64,000 bases of DNA from Liolophura sinensis (lineage: Eukaryota > Mollusca > Polyplacophora > Chitonida > Chitonidae), in NCBI RefSeq assembly GCF_032854445.1, contig NC_088295.1:69099058-69163057 (forward strand). Direction: 5' to 3'. The translations under genes and the position numbers were made by a program. Positions within the stretch are counted from its first letter, which is position 1, and each line of letters begins with the position of its first letter. Positions 55,701-64,000 of this stretch are shown piece after piece. The notes under the pieces are model-generated. The model was given only the letters and a program-made list of their open reading frames with translations. It was not told the origin of the DNA and did not search any database.

Positions 55701-58629
55701 ATGATGGAACTCACCCATCTAATGGCCTTGCCCCCTCCCACTGAAACAAAGAAAATATAAATTAACATCAACATATGATGACTGCACATATGCAAAATAA
55801 CCCACGCACATAAACTTCAATTTCAGTAAATAATATTTCATACAGTTTGAATGGAATCTTGTAAGCTCACTTCACAAAACTTTTCACATAGTCATATTTC
55901 AAATGCTGAAACTCTGAGTTGTCTTTTCAGCAGGCTGCTGCAAGTTTTTGCGAGGCACACGCACCCTGTAGGATCTGTTAAAGAGGTCAGTTATCCATGA
56001 GGGTTTGATGGGATGTGAGGGGTTGGAGGGCAGAGGAGAGGGCCTGAAGGAGTAGTGGATGTGTCCCAGGTCTCTGTTAAACCAGGAGAAGGAGCTGGCT
56101 GTGGTGACACGTGATGGTCTACCCTCCTCACTCTCATCCTCCTCAATGTGACCCTTCCGTTCAGTTTCACTCCCAGCAACCTCCATGGCCTGACTCCTCC
56201 ACCAATGAGCCCCTACATGCTCACTTAAAGACCTCTGTAGCAGACAGCACCTGTGGGTAGTGGGGTGCGGGTGAGGTAGCAACACCAGGCTTTTGATATC
56301 AGACATTCCTGTAAATGTGGCTCCATTTCTCAAGGCTGGTACTGTACCACATGAATGTAGCTTGGGTTTATCCATGTTTGCAAATGTGGCTCCATTTCTC
56401 AAGGCTGGTACTGTACCACATGAATATAGCTTGGGTTTATCCATGTTTGCAAATGTGGCTCCTTTTCTCAAGGCTGGTACTGTACCACATGAATGTAGCT
56501 TGGGTTTATCCATGTTTGCAAATGTGGCTCCTTTTCTCAAGGCTGGTACTCTACCACATGAATGTAGCTTGGGTTTATCCATGTTTGCAAATGTGGCTCC
56601 TTTTCTCAAGGCTGGTACTGTACCACATGAATGTAGCTTGGGTTTATCCATGTTTGCAAATGTGGCTCTTTTTCTCAAGACTGGTACTGTACCACATGAA
56701 TGTAACTTGGGTTCATCCGTGTTTGTGAATGTACCTCCTTTTCGCAACACTGGAACTGTATCAGATGAATTTAGCTTGGGTTTATTCATATCTGTAAATG
56801 TGGCTACTTTTCAAGACTGGTACAGTTTGCATCGCATGATCACATGCAGTATCATATTGGCATGGCAGAAATGCAGCATGTCCTCATCAAGCATGTATAA
56901 AAAAAACTCTATACCAATACATGAAGAATTCTGCCTTCTTGACCTAAGAAAACACCCTCTGCCAGCTGGTGCCTGCTCCAGACTTTACATTGTATGCAAT
57001 AATTCTCCTGTGGAGTATGTCAATAATAAATGAATCACCATATACCCGTATGAAGGCCTATCATATGACATATAAACAAATACTTTAGGCTTCCAGCACA
57101 ACGCTATTTGTGATGAATATCTTATGCGCTTGGCCCATTGTTTATGTGAATGAGTTGAAATATCAGCCGTCATTTTTCCCTAAGAAGCTCTATATATCAA
57201 AGGTAGCTATAGAGAGGATGTGTATTTCTCATATTCACTGAGCAGGTGGAGTTATACAGAGAGGCTTTCTGTCCCAGACATGAGGTATAGTTACGGAGGA
57301 CAAATGGTCTTACACTGTATCTGTCAGAATGAAGGATGATTCCCCTCTTGGAAGGGATGGAATACTCTGGGCCGCCAAATGTATCCAAATGTCTCTTGGA
57401 AATGTGAACTTTCTTGAGCCTTGTGGAAGACCTGAAGAATGGGAGTAACACACAAACGATGATGTGAGTTATCTATAACATGTTGAATTCAAGTCATGAG
57501 GATGTATTTGACTCCTTTGCTAAAGTCCATTATTGAGTAGAATTGAATTTCGCTGAAGCTGAGGTTTCTAAAAACATATGTACTGGTAAGAATACTTGGT
57601 AACAGCTTCAGGTAGCGCACTACAGGAATGTGCTTACCCTAATTCCTCAGCCTTTTGCATATGAAAGAGCAACTTTCAGTTCAATTTATGCACATTTTTA
57701 AGTTGATTTTGGAGACTAAATTACATTGGTTGGATTGGTCCATTTTAGGTCCTCACAAAAAGTGTACCTTTATCAGTCTACATGGAATGCCTTCAAAATA
57801 TGTTTGAATAAACACCTTGCAAACATACGAAAAGGCTGAAGAATTATGCTATGCGTGTAGAGCAGTGCAAAAATAACAAAACTAGGCTCCAATCTGGTTA
57901 CCTAGATCTGAACTCTTACCCCGAACACAACTTTAAATTTTGACTTACATGAAATTCTGTGGCTGGAAGGGAATGGATTCAGGGTTTTGCTCATCTGGGG
58001 TGTTAGTCCTCATACTGCTGGTCATACTTGTCCTCAACTACAACACACAAGTAAACATAGGTCTCTGTAGCGAAGGGGTGTAATATCTATGGTGTAGGTA
58101 AAGATCTACACATATGACAGTTCTGGGCAAGATGAGTCATGATAGTACTTAGGTAAATGTCTTCCTAGCATAACACAAGTATTGAGACAGATCTCTAACA
58201 CAGATAAGCCTGACAAGATAAATATCGGTACTTGGCTTTAAAAAAAAGGGCATAGGAAAATAGGAAAGGTGAAGAGAGAGAAGGATACGCGTTACGAATG
58301 AACAACCTAGGGTTAAGTCAACTTAAAGAAGATAGTTTTGGTAAAAATCTGTTATTATGTATTCTAGTGTGAAGCATTTCCATATAGTTTAGTTCTAGAA
58401 TAAAAACTAAAAAGTGTGACTGCTGTCAATGTATGGTAACATGCAACTACATGTTCATATCTAACTCAGGATATTACATGTCATAAATGTATATTACTGT
58501 ATTCTTTGATGGACAAAACTGTACCTTAACTCCCTCCAGAATATAATCTGTAATAGGCCCCATTCCGCCGGACGCTAATCTGCTAAGCAGCAAATCCTCC
58601 AGATTTAACTCCGCATTCATCAGATCCAT
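43666..58629 (-). CDS. EF-hand protein gene of unknown family (spliced, 20 coding exons)
   Basis: Hand-built model, 5' to 3' on the minus strand: 58525-58629, 57949-58037, 57314-57431, 55965-56234, 55715-55740, 55129-55272, 54436-54531, 54096-54154, 53581-53739, 52926-52985 (cassette), 51818-51938, 51164-51268, 48709-49239, 47948-48047, 47550-47635, 47232-47301, 46701-46789, 45969-46038, 44741-44881, 43666-43743. The sum is 2517 nt, or 838 aa plus TAA; every join has GT/AG ends and matching phase, which chance would not give over 19 joins. Features: a conserved-looking block IDYIEKLRGLKKRKEVWPHR in 55129-55272; Ser/Pro-rich middle; an 84-bp coding minisatellite; a canonical EF-hand loop DTDMDGHIQYEK; degenerate EF-hand-like segments to the C-terminus. 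No signal peptide or membrane segment. I do not recognise the family. A further 5' exon (62431-62712) probably belongs to it. Confidence 0.75.
44460..44620. repeat. Interspersed repeat, copy 1 (in intron)
   Basis: CATTTTAAGAGGCAAATACT, GGTACTGAAACTT and AGCAAACCTCAAAACATATT; shared with 36833-36910, 53120-53245 (inverted) and 55430-55570. Confidence 0.55.
44741..44881 (-). CDS. EF-hand gene exon: degenerate EF-hand
   Basis: 141 nt, phase 0 to 0, between TTGTAG and the weak donor AAG|GTCAGC. FHSVDRIKKGYISMNSLKEI has EF-hand spacing (Asp1, Gly6, Ile8) without acidic ligands at 3, 5 and 12. Without splicing the frame would stop after three more codons. Confidence 0.75.
45018..45343 (-). mobile_element. 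tRNA-Ser/Leu-like SINE, reverse orientation
   Basis: The minus-strand head GGGGCTCTTGGCTGAGTGGT TAAAGATGC is a class II tRNA 5' half, with B-box-like GGGTTTAACCC. The far end has GAACAGTTCTTGAGTATAGC and GTTAAACGACAGTCAAACA, like the tails of the other SINEs. Confidence 0.65.
45969..46038 (-). CDS. EF-hand gene exon
   Basis: 70 nt between TTCCAG and GTAAGT, phase 2 to 0; GPPADAFNVLDPASLEMSF. Confidence 0.75.
46701..46789 (-). CDS. EF-hand gene exon: degenerate EF-hand segment
   Basis: 89 nt between CTACAG and GTTTGT, phase 0 to 2; VYDISSSQSFFGVDEFITMN. Helix-loop-helix spacing, but most Ca2+ ligands are missing. Confidence 0.75.
47232..47301 (-). CDS. EF-hand gene exon: second half of the canonical EF-hand
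   Basis: 70 nt between TTCAG and GTATGT, phase 2 to 0; HIQYEKLIDQLPVPSHQ. Joined to the previous exon, the loop is D-T-D-M-D-G-H-I-Q-Y-E-K: Asp at loop positions 1, 3 and 5, Gly 6, Ile 8. Loop position 12 is Lys instead of the usual Glu, but Glu is at 11. Confidence 0.8.
47550..47635 (-). CDS. EF-hand gene exon: first half of the canonical EF-hand
   Basis: 86 nt between CCCCAG and GTAAGT, phase 0 to 2; ends with the helix and loop start LTETFQRLDTDMDG. Confidence 0.8.
47948..48047 (-). CDS. EF-hand gene exon
   Basis: 100 nt between TTCCAG and GTGAGT, phase 2 to 0; VSSPFPAEEVEDAEGTLASG. Confidence 0.75.
48709..49239 (-). CDS. EF-hand gene exon with an acidic tandem repeat
   Basis: 531 nt between a T-rich TTTCAG acceptor and GTTAGT, phase 2 to 2. 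Contains the 28-aa repeat (VNQQENDPAADVGIGEQEV, DDKVDYDG). The region is strongly acidic and probably disordered. Confidence 0.78.
48739..49158 (-). repeat. 84-bp coding minisatellite
   Basis: Units start at 48823, 48907 and 48991, identical or nearly so, with diverged copies on both sides (about five in all). The 28-codon period keeps frame. Confidence 0.85.
50100..51110. repeat. 30-bp minisatellite in an intron of the EF-hand gene
   Basis: About 33 head-to-tail units of GCCAATACCAAGTGAGGAAG-CACCAAGATT type (30 bp), with point variants. A higher-order pattern is visible: the variant run ATATCAAGTGAGGATGCACC recurs at about 50385, 50625 and 50805 (240 and 180 bp apart). Because 30 is a multiple of 3, several frames on both strands stay open for up to 337 codons. 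Variants are mostly non-synonymous in every frame, and the array lies between two phase-matched exons. Confidence 0.85.
51164..51268 (-). CDS. EF-hand gene exon, Ser/Pro/Asn-rich
   Basis: 105 nt between TTTCAG and GTAAGT, phase 2 to 2; EPSLSPLPKTTFPPMNSVSH. The 30-bp minisatellite starts about 55 bp into the following intron. Confidence 0.72.
51818..51938 (-). CDS. EF-hand gene exon, Pro/Ser-rich
   Basis: 121 nt between GGACAG and GTGAGT, phase 1 to 2; RKPSQPPGSILPQSKPSPLP, then a Ser-rich end. Confidence 0.72.
52926..52985 (-). CDS. Candidate cassette exon of the EF-hand gene
   Basis: 60 nt, phase 1 to 1, between TCACAG and the weak donor AAAG|GTCTGC; codes for IGPVSETAVSLSQARRVTK. Its neighbours also join in frame without it, so inclusion adds or drops 20 residues. 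If the weak donor is not used the frame stops at a TGA 37 bases further on. Confidence 0.5.
53120..53245. repeat. Interspersed repeat, inverted copy
   Basis: The reverse complement has CAAACAAACCTCAAAACACC and TTTCTAAGATCAATAG, matching 44568-44610. Confidence 0.5.
53581..53739 (-). CDS. EF-hand gene exon, Ser/Leu/Arg-rich
   Basis: 159 nt between TTTCAG and GTAAGG, phase 1 to 1. Contains SGLRSLNPKLALDPDIRRGW, then a Ser/Asn-rich tail. Confidence 0.78.
   Translation of the reverse strand, partial: YLRQLHQACVHSIPSWPWTLISDEAGPTPRGCQDVQTNPDSYPASTEITAYV
54096..54154 (-). CDS. EF-hand gene exon
   Basis: 59 nt between TCTCAG and GTAAGA, phase 2 to 1; NHASIKPRPNRTYMEMYAD. Confidence 0.72.
54436..54531 (-). 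CDS. EF-hand gene exon
   Basis: 96 nt between TCCCAG and GTGAGA, phase 2 to 2; FDLNGELQHLKSLVMPDA, then KDLFHGKGIKLPG. Confidence 0.78.
55129..55272 (-). CDS. EF-hand gene exon with the best-conserved-looking helical block
   Basis: 144 nt between TTGCAG and GTGAAG, phase 2 to 2. Charged helical block: QRDRMRLEIDYIEKLRG, then KKRKEVWPHRAEMDLLMAG. This is the best segment to use for a homology search. Confidence 0.8.
55430..55570. repeat. Interspersed repeat, copy 3
   Basis: GAAACTTCCAATTTCC, ATATCATCCTAC, CAAACAAACTTCAAA match copy 1; CAAAATGAGTCACTT matches 36893. Confidence 0.5.
55715..55740 (-). CDS. 26-nt microexon of the EF-hand gene
   Basis: WEGARPLD plus GG between TTTCAG and GTGAGT, phase 0 to 2; required to bridge the frames of its neighbours. 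Confidence 0.65.
55965..56234 (-). CDS. EF-hand gene exon, acidic then Ser/Pro-rich
   Basis: 270 nt, phase 0 to 0, between CTACAG and GTGCGT. Contains ERKGHIEEDESEEGRPSR, then HYSFRPSPLPSNPSHPIKPS. Its frame is open upstream through the whole 60-bp minisatellite in the preceding intron. Confidence 0.72.
56308..56828. repeat. 60-bp minisatellite in an intron of the EF-hand gene
   Basis: Eight to nine units of 60 bp, each with AATGTGGCTCC, TCTCAAGGCTGGTACTGTAC and CACATGAATGTAGCTTGGGT. Outer units (after 56700) are more diverged. Open on both strands; the minus frame is in register with exon 55965-56234. Confidence 0.85.
57314..57431 (-). CDS. EF-hand gene exon, basic segment
   Basis: 118 nt between TTCAG and GTAAGA, phase 2 to 0. 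Codes for a basic, conserved-looking stretch (STRLKKVHISKRHLDTFGGP). The ORF runs on past the donor for about 39 codons, but only the shorter form keeps phase with the next exon. Confidence 0.75.
57637..57849. mobile_element. Second copy of the 43030-type MITE, opposite orientation
   Basis: CTAATTCCTCAGCCTTTTGC at one end, AAAGGCTGAAGAATTATG at the other. The interior shares GCACATTTTTAAGTTGATTT and TTGAATAAACACCTTGCAAA with the reverse complement of 43030-43300. Confidence 0.65.
57949..58037 (-). CDS. EF-hand gene exon, Ser/Thr/Met-rich
   Basis: 89 nt between TTGTAG and GTAAGT, phase 0 to 2; starts LRTSMTSSMRTNTPDEQ. Confidence 0.75.
58525..58629 (-). CDS. EF-hand gene exon: MDLMNAELNLEDL...
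   Basis: 35 codons from ATG 58629 to donor AAG|GTACAG. Acceptor candidates GTAG at 58637 or 58640 leave one extra base plus TTT TCA before the ATG. The ATG may be the start of a shorter transcript or an internal Met. Confidence 0.7.
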
Positions 58630-59767
58630 TGAAAATCTACTACAGTTTTGAAACTGTCACACAAAATTAGACTCAATGATATTGGGTGATCTCTTGCACC
58701 ACAAAACATATGTCAGACCAATCTGAGAATGGAGCTACCACAAACATATTAACTTGGTCTTGTATGGGTTAATGTTGTGTTTAACAAGGCCAAGCCAATA
58801 CTTGTCTGTTTCTCTAACAGCAATGCTCACAGATAGTGTTTGTTATCTTCTGCACAGCATTACAAAACTAATGGTTTTCACGTCAAAGGAAAAATAAAGG
58901 GCTGTCCTAAACTTTTGGAGCACCTACTCAAATTTATCTGACAAAGTTTGCAAAAAAAGGCTGACAGCTGGAATGATAAAATCAAACTTTGCTTAAAGCA
59001 CTGCCTTATTTATTTGGCTTGATAAACTGGTAATTAGTGTCAGAGATTGGTTTGTAGTTGTACAGCGAACATGAGCAGGAATTGGCAGTGGAAGAGTAAT
59101 GTGATCACAAGAGGGTTGTGTGCAGTGAGGTGTTGGTCGCCAGGAGACAAAACAAAGGCCAACCCTTCACAAGGACGTCTGCCCTTATAGAGACATGCCT
59201 AAAGGAGCACATATCATTACCTTATCTTTTTGTGTTTATCAGACATGAAGTGCAGACAGACAATGGGTAGATATCTCAAAGGCAGGACTAGACACTCAGA
59301 GAGGAGTTTATTCTTCTTAATATTCTTCACAGTACAAATGTCAACAATCGATACTAATTTTTGTTTTCACAACAAATATTATGTATGGCCTGATTCCCAA
59401 CATTTTAAAAATTTGGCATCTAACAGGTCTGTCACAATGCACTGAAAGCCATAAAAGATTTAAATACATACAGTAGTAAAGACGTACTAAAAGGAATACA
59501 AATTTTAGGAAGACAACGCTGGAGTTTTTGCCTGACAACTGTCCAGGAACTGACGATCAAGGCTGAAGTGCTACATGTTACAACATATTTTACTCCAAGA
59601 ATTCAAGCTATGTGGGCTCTTTAAACCTATGAAGACGATGATCTGTAAGTCCAAACATTTTTAGGAAACGTTTTTAAAATACCTCACTAATGATAATGTG
59701 TTACATGGTGATAGACCACTTATAAGTACATGTTGTTTGCTAACAGAACTTAGATTCCATGCTTGGG

Positions 59768-59962
59768 GTTGATTCCACAAAGTGATTTCTGACTTAAGTC
59801 AAACTTTAAAATACTATGCTAAAGCTTATTTTGGGGATTTGGAAATTAAAATTTTGTCCACCTCATCAGTTTCATCTTAGTACAAATGTGTCAAAATTTT
59901 AGCTTTCATTACTAAAAACTAAGCATTCTGACTTAGGTCAAAAATGGCTTTGTGGAATCGGC
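59768..59962. mobile_element. MITE with GATTCCACAAAG termini
   Basis: Left GATTCCACAAAGTGATTTCT GACTTAAGTCA; right end in reverse GATTCCACAAAGCCATTTTT GACCTAAGTCA. No ORF. Confidence 0.7.
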
Positions 59963-60099
59963 CGTTGGTTATGAAGCATGTATCTACGGCCTATACTCTG
60001 GGCTCTGCTAAAATTTGTCTAAGGGAACAATAATGTGAAACTTCAAGACTAATTTCTGCCATCAAGAAAAGATAACAGGGCATTCATATAAAATCAGAA

Positions 60100-60300
60100 T
60101 TCTGTAAAATGCTAATGACCATACTATTCATATAAGCGAGGATTGATTAAATATGTAAAATGCAATGACATTACCATTCATATGTAAAGTGAGGATTGAT
60201 TAAATATGTAAAATGCAATGACATTACCATTCATATGTAAAGTGAACATAACTGATTGAATATATGTAAAATGCCAATGGCATTACAATTCACATAATAC
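60100..60300. repeat. Tandem repeat, unit about 52 bp
   Basis: AAATGCAATGACATTACCAT and TCATATGTAAAGTGA recur at about 60161 and 60213, with diverged copies on both sides. Confidence 0.7.
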
Positions 60301-62430
60301 ATAACTAAAATACTGAATGACCTGGCATCTGTATATTGTGACTAGGTGATGTGACATGTCTGTTGTCTTCTGCATGACACTCTGGCATATTCAGTGGATT
60401 AGTACTATAAATATGATGTCGGCACTGGCTACAAGGACACCATCATGATATAAACGATGACAGTTATTATGTAAACTGCTAATGCCATCCATATGGACAT
60501 ATAGTATGTGATGACTGAGTGATTACCGGCATGTAAAACACCAATGGCAATATCATTCACCAATGACATTCACTAACAGTATATAAATTATGAAAACAAA
60601 AATCTTTCTCTACGTCACTATACTTTAACTGCAGCTTGATACTGAATTATCAGATACATATCTGATGATTAAATGATTATGCAAAAGTACTATGCTAGTA
60701 ATATATCAATTAAAATTTAGTAACTATGTACATGTAAAACACCAATGTGATAAAAATTGGTAAAATATGCTTTTTAATCAAGATACCATCTAATGTCATA
60801 TGTAAATTAAAACAAAGCAAAACATGCACACATTTACAGTAACCAAACAGATATTCCAACAAAACCAATCCACACTTTTCCAATCTTTTCATTGAATTTC
60901 AGTCATAAATCCTCAGTACACGTATTGTAAATAATTCACGCATGCTCATTTACACCTACATGTACATCATCCTTGTTTTTTTTCTTTCAGTTGACTCACC
61001 TAAACATAGCAGCCAACAAATGATAACTGCTTAAGGTAAAAATCCCAGGTTAATTTCCATAACAGCAAGCATGATGGAGTATTTTGTCTGCACCAAAGGT
61101 GACATTGTGGTCAATATTTTCGTTGGTCTGAGTGTAGTGGTCAATATAAATCAGTTCTGTTATTAGAACAGCTTTAGATATATGTACACTATGACTTATT
61201 TGTACACAATGCTTATTAGCTGAGAATACAACGTTCAGTATTCAAAGGGTGAAATATACCTGGTGCAAATCACAGTTCTGTATTTGGTATGAAAAAGTTT
61301 TCAGCAATCCCGAGAGGCCTTTAGGTCTCACTATAATCCAGATTTGGCTTTTAAGAGCCTGGATATTTCTCCAAGACCTTTAGATTAATGTCTTAATCTG
61401 ATTAAAGGCATTCACATACAGTACTCAGTTTCACAGTACTGAGTCGGGTGCTATATAAGCTACCTACAGACCCTGAAGTAGCAATAGTAAAGGCCAATGA
61501 TCATACATACCTGTAACTGGCCTGAACATTTAGTCTGAACACATTATTCTAATGATATCCCCTTCCTTAAAATTCATATATGCCAAAAGATACAATGAAA
61601 TAAAATGAATCAATATTAAATTAATTTAAAAATCCACCTGGTATGACAATTTAAAGAAAGAAACAAACAAAAATCGAAGTTCATCAGTTAAGCAAGACAA
61701 TACCAAAATAATCTTGCAGAACAAAAATCAGCGCGCTCAAAATTAAGGAAAGTGAGAAATTTAAAATTACTCAACTGTTAACATTTATTCCAGAAAAAGG
61801 TGAAAGAATGTTGGTTGTTGTCTCTGGATGCAAATAATATTTGTGTTAAATGCAAATCTCAAACACATGCAGTAAAATATTATCTTTATGCTGCCTTGAA
61901 TGAAATAGATGAATTACTAATAAACAACATATCTTACAATAATTACCCTAATGTTTTTAATTTTTGGGACAACTGGTCAGCTCTTTTTAACCAATATACA
62001 TGTAACTGTAGCGGGAATATTGAGTTTCTCTTTTCTCCCATGGTGAGATCATGTAATCGTAGTGAACAACATATTCATATTTTTACTTTTCCAAATAACT
62101 GTGAGGGAAACGTAATTCTTTGCTTTCAGACGTATACCTTGGTGAAGTTTAACAAACAACAACTATCAGAAAGACTCCACTGAATTCCAACAAATTTTGC
62201 AAATCAAGCTTGGTAAGTATGCTGCCACAGATCAAGATGCTGCTACATTTTTTAACCTTGTCTCTTTCAAGATGAGCTATAAATGAAAGTGAACAGGAGT
62301 CAAATACTAAGGTTTTCTAAATGATTTTGAAGGATCTACAAGCCAGATTTAAATTATATAATCACTTCATTCTCTTTCCATCAAATATAGACTTATGCAT
62401 CTTAAACACATAAGGTAACTGGGAACTTAC

Positions 62431-62712
62431 TTTAGATTTTGGCTTCCGCATAACTTGTCCGCTTCTGTTTTTAGTGCCTCGAGCCTGCCAGACAGAAGTT
62501 GGTGAGAGACATCTCCCTGGCTCGATTGGAGGCAACTGAAAGTCACTGAACTCATTTCCTGACCTGCCAGCTAGGTTCATCCTGGCTCCCAAGGCATGAT
62601 TGATGTGGGTTTGAAAGGCTGCTTCACCATAAGCATCAAACAGATCACTGTCAAATGTCCTAGGAGGAGGGGGGCTTAATGGCACACCTTCTTCTTCACT
62701 CATACTCAACAT
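62431..62712 (-). CDS. Probable upstream first coding exon of the EF-hand gene
   Basis: ATG at 62712 follows an in-frame TGA. The frame runs 94 codons to donor AAA|GTAAGT (phase 0). It codes for an acidic/proline start (MLSMSEEEGVPLSPPPPR), then FDSDLFDAYGEAAFQTHINH. A possible 5'-leader acceptor GGGTAG lies at about 62770. The next exon found (58525-58636/58639) needs phase 2 entry, so at least one exon in 58.7-62.4 kb is missing from this model, or the two are separate genes. Codon content and the strong donor argue that it is real. Confidence 0.6.
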
Positions 62713-62779
62713 CTCCACATTTATCCCTGGAGGTTTTCCCTGCTCATGTCTTCATACACTCTGTTCACTACCCTTTAAT

Positions 62780-64000
62780 AGGAAAACAGTGACGTTTGAA
62801 ATCAAACTTAAGACGACATCTACTTCTTACATAATTTTGATACTGAAGTACAATATATATCTTACAAGCTGCCATGAATTAAAATCCCTCTCCAACACAT
62901 CACTTTCATAACAATTTCTAAAGGTTAGGGTCTAATCTTCAAGAATAAGTTAAATATTGTCCTAGGAAATAGTTAAAACAAAAACATTGAATGAAAAAAT
63001 AATCGGACATGATCATTTGGAATTCTCTTGTGATATGGCAGAGACAGAGAAATTCATGAATATAATGTGCACACTTTGAACAAACCTAGGGGCTTAACTC
63101 GGGATTTCATCAGTCTGGTGCTCTAGGACCCTAAGCATCGTTAAGGAGAAAGCGGACAGGTCAGTGAGATTAGTAATCGACTGTTTTCTGAAACTTTATG
63201 AAGCTTACTACAGGTGTGAATAGGACCCAGCCATGACTATGCGAGCGTCAGAACAAATAATGAACTTCGTATAAAAAGGCGAACTTAGTTATCCAGGACT
63301 TCTAGTTCAGCTGTTTTTCTTTTGATCCTGTGTGGTTTAGTGGTGCAAAAAATCTATTCTATTTTGATAGAAACGAAAAGAAAATTCCGCCTAAGAATTG
63401 TGCTAAGTTACGGTACCGGTAAGGCGGTATTTCACATCACTTGATCAGTCACTCATGCAGTTCACCTATTCACTAATTACTTATCAGTCACACGGGATTG
63501 TAGTTATTTCTTACACCGGGGAAAACTTTCCGATTTGTTCTGGCTTCCGTGCCAAACACAGTCAAGGATGACAGATGACATTTAATTGTCACATGTTACC
63601 AAAACTAACTTGTTTCGTCTTGTTTTGACGGGCACTACACACCCACATCCATTCAGACGGTTGGCAAGCACGCTTTTTGAAGTGCGCATGTGCAGAAAGT
63701 GGAGCGCGTGCCATTGTCGCATTACTCTAAAAATGTTTTGCATAACAATACAAAATATCTTGGTCTTGTGATTTTTATTTATACGTATATCTAAATATAA
63801 TATATTGGCACGTTTTCATTTTTACTGCACAGAACAATGTGAATGAGCAAGATACGAGATTTGTTTTCAAGTATTACTTCCGGTATTTCACAAACCACGT
63901 GCAATTTTTTATTCCATTGATCTGTCAAATAGATTGCACAACATCTCTGGCTCTGCACGGGAACGTATAAAAGTGACAGACAGCAATGGGCATCACAAAG
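62780..64000 (-). other. Upstream region of the EF-hand gene
   Basis: No coding region recognised; may hold the minus-strand promoter and any 5' noncoding exon. GC rises slightly near 63.4-63.7 kb. Confidence 0.4.

Larger units (their letters stand above)
58640..62430 (-). other. Presumed 5' intron region of the EF-hand gene
   Basis: No confident exon. It contains a MITE (59768-59962) and a local tandem repeat (60100-60300). An exon of length 3n+2 should lie here if 62431-62712 joins 58636/58639. The only small candidate I saw is an 11-nt stretch before donor GTATGT at about 61511, which is too weak to call. Confidence 0.4.

Noticed and set aside
60990..61020. 28-nt microexon before donor GTGAGT on the minus strand
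   Set aside because: Its length does not supply the phase needed to join 62431 to 58636/58639, and the acceptor is poor.
61800..62183. 127-aa plus-strand ORF
   Set aside because: No similarity recognised, AT-driven composition, no splice or promoter context; it lies in the presumed intron of the minus-strand gene.

Overview
The window is animal nuclear DNA: AT-rich, intron-rich and full of short interspersed elements. The SINE tails (CAATCAAATAAATAAAT and CAATCAATCAATCAA) and a tRNA-derived SINE with a GTGAGTGAGTG end resemble elements I remember from molluscs, so I infer a lophotrochozoan, most likely a mollusc (probably a bivalve). There is no bacterial-type gene organisation. Both genes below were assembled by hand from ORFs, GT/AG splice sites and codon phase, not from transcript data.

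Layout. 1-6.8 kb is intergenic: a mariner-type MITE with a transposase C-terminal remnant, several SINEs, a long (AT)n tract, a decayed ~1.1-kb tandem duplication, a fold-back MITE, and what looks like a decayed copy of the start of the first coding exon of the next gene. 6.8-39.2 kb (+ strand) holds a large SPA17 (sperm protein Sp17)-like gene. Exon 1a encodes an RIIa docking domain. A separate 2.9-kb exon, 1b, encodes a start with an N-myristoylation consensus and a 981-residue Ala/Lys/Glu/Ser repeat region resembling LEA group 3 proteins. Both end in phase 1 and both join exon 2 in frame. Fourteen shared exons follow, carrying 16 IQ (calmodulin-binding) motifs; 11 of these sit behind an acidic segment as in PEP-19/PCP4. 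Six of the exons are a recent tandem array. The reconstructed products are 994 aa (RIIa form) and 1924 aa (acylated form).

39.2-43 kb is intergenic (SINE, diverged duplication, MITE). 43.67-58.63 kb (- strand), probably extending to 62.7 kb, is a second gene, convergent to the first. Its 20 coding exons chain perfectly in phase to an 838-aa protein, or 818 aa without a phase-symmetric cassette exon. The protein has a low-complexity N-terminal half, an 84-bp coding minisatellite, and one canonical plus degenerate EF-hands near the C-terminus. I do not recognise the family. Two of its introns carry large 30-bp and 60-bp minisatellites that are open in several frames but look non-coding.

Functional reading (inference). 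The first gene fits a ciliary or sperm-flagellar calmodulin-binding scaffold: it has an R2D2-type docking domain, many IQ motifs, and RFX X-box-like sites near exon 1a and in duplicated introns. The neighbouring gene is also a predicted Ca2+-binding protein, but nothing in the sequence ties the two together functionally.
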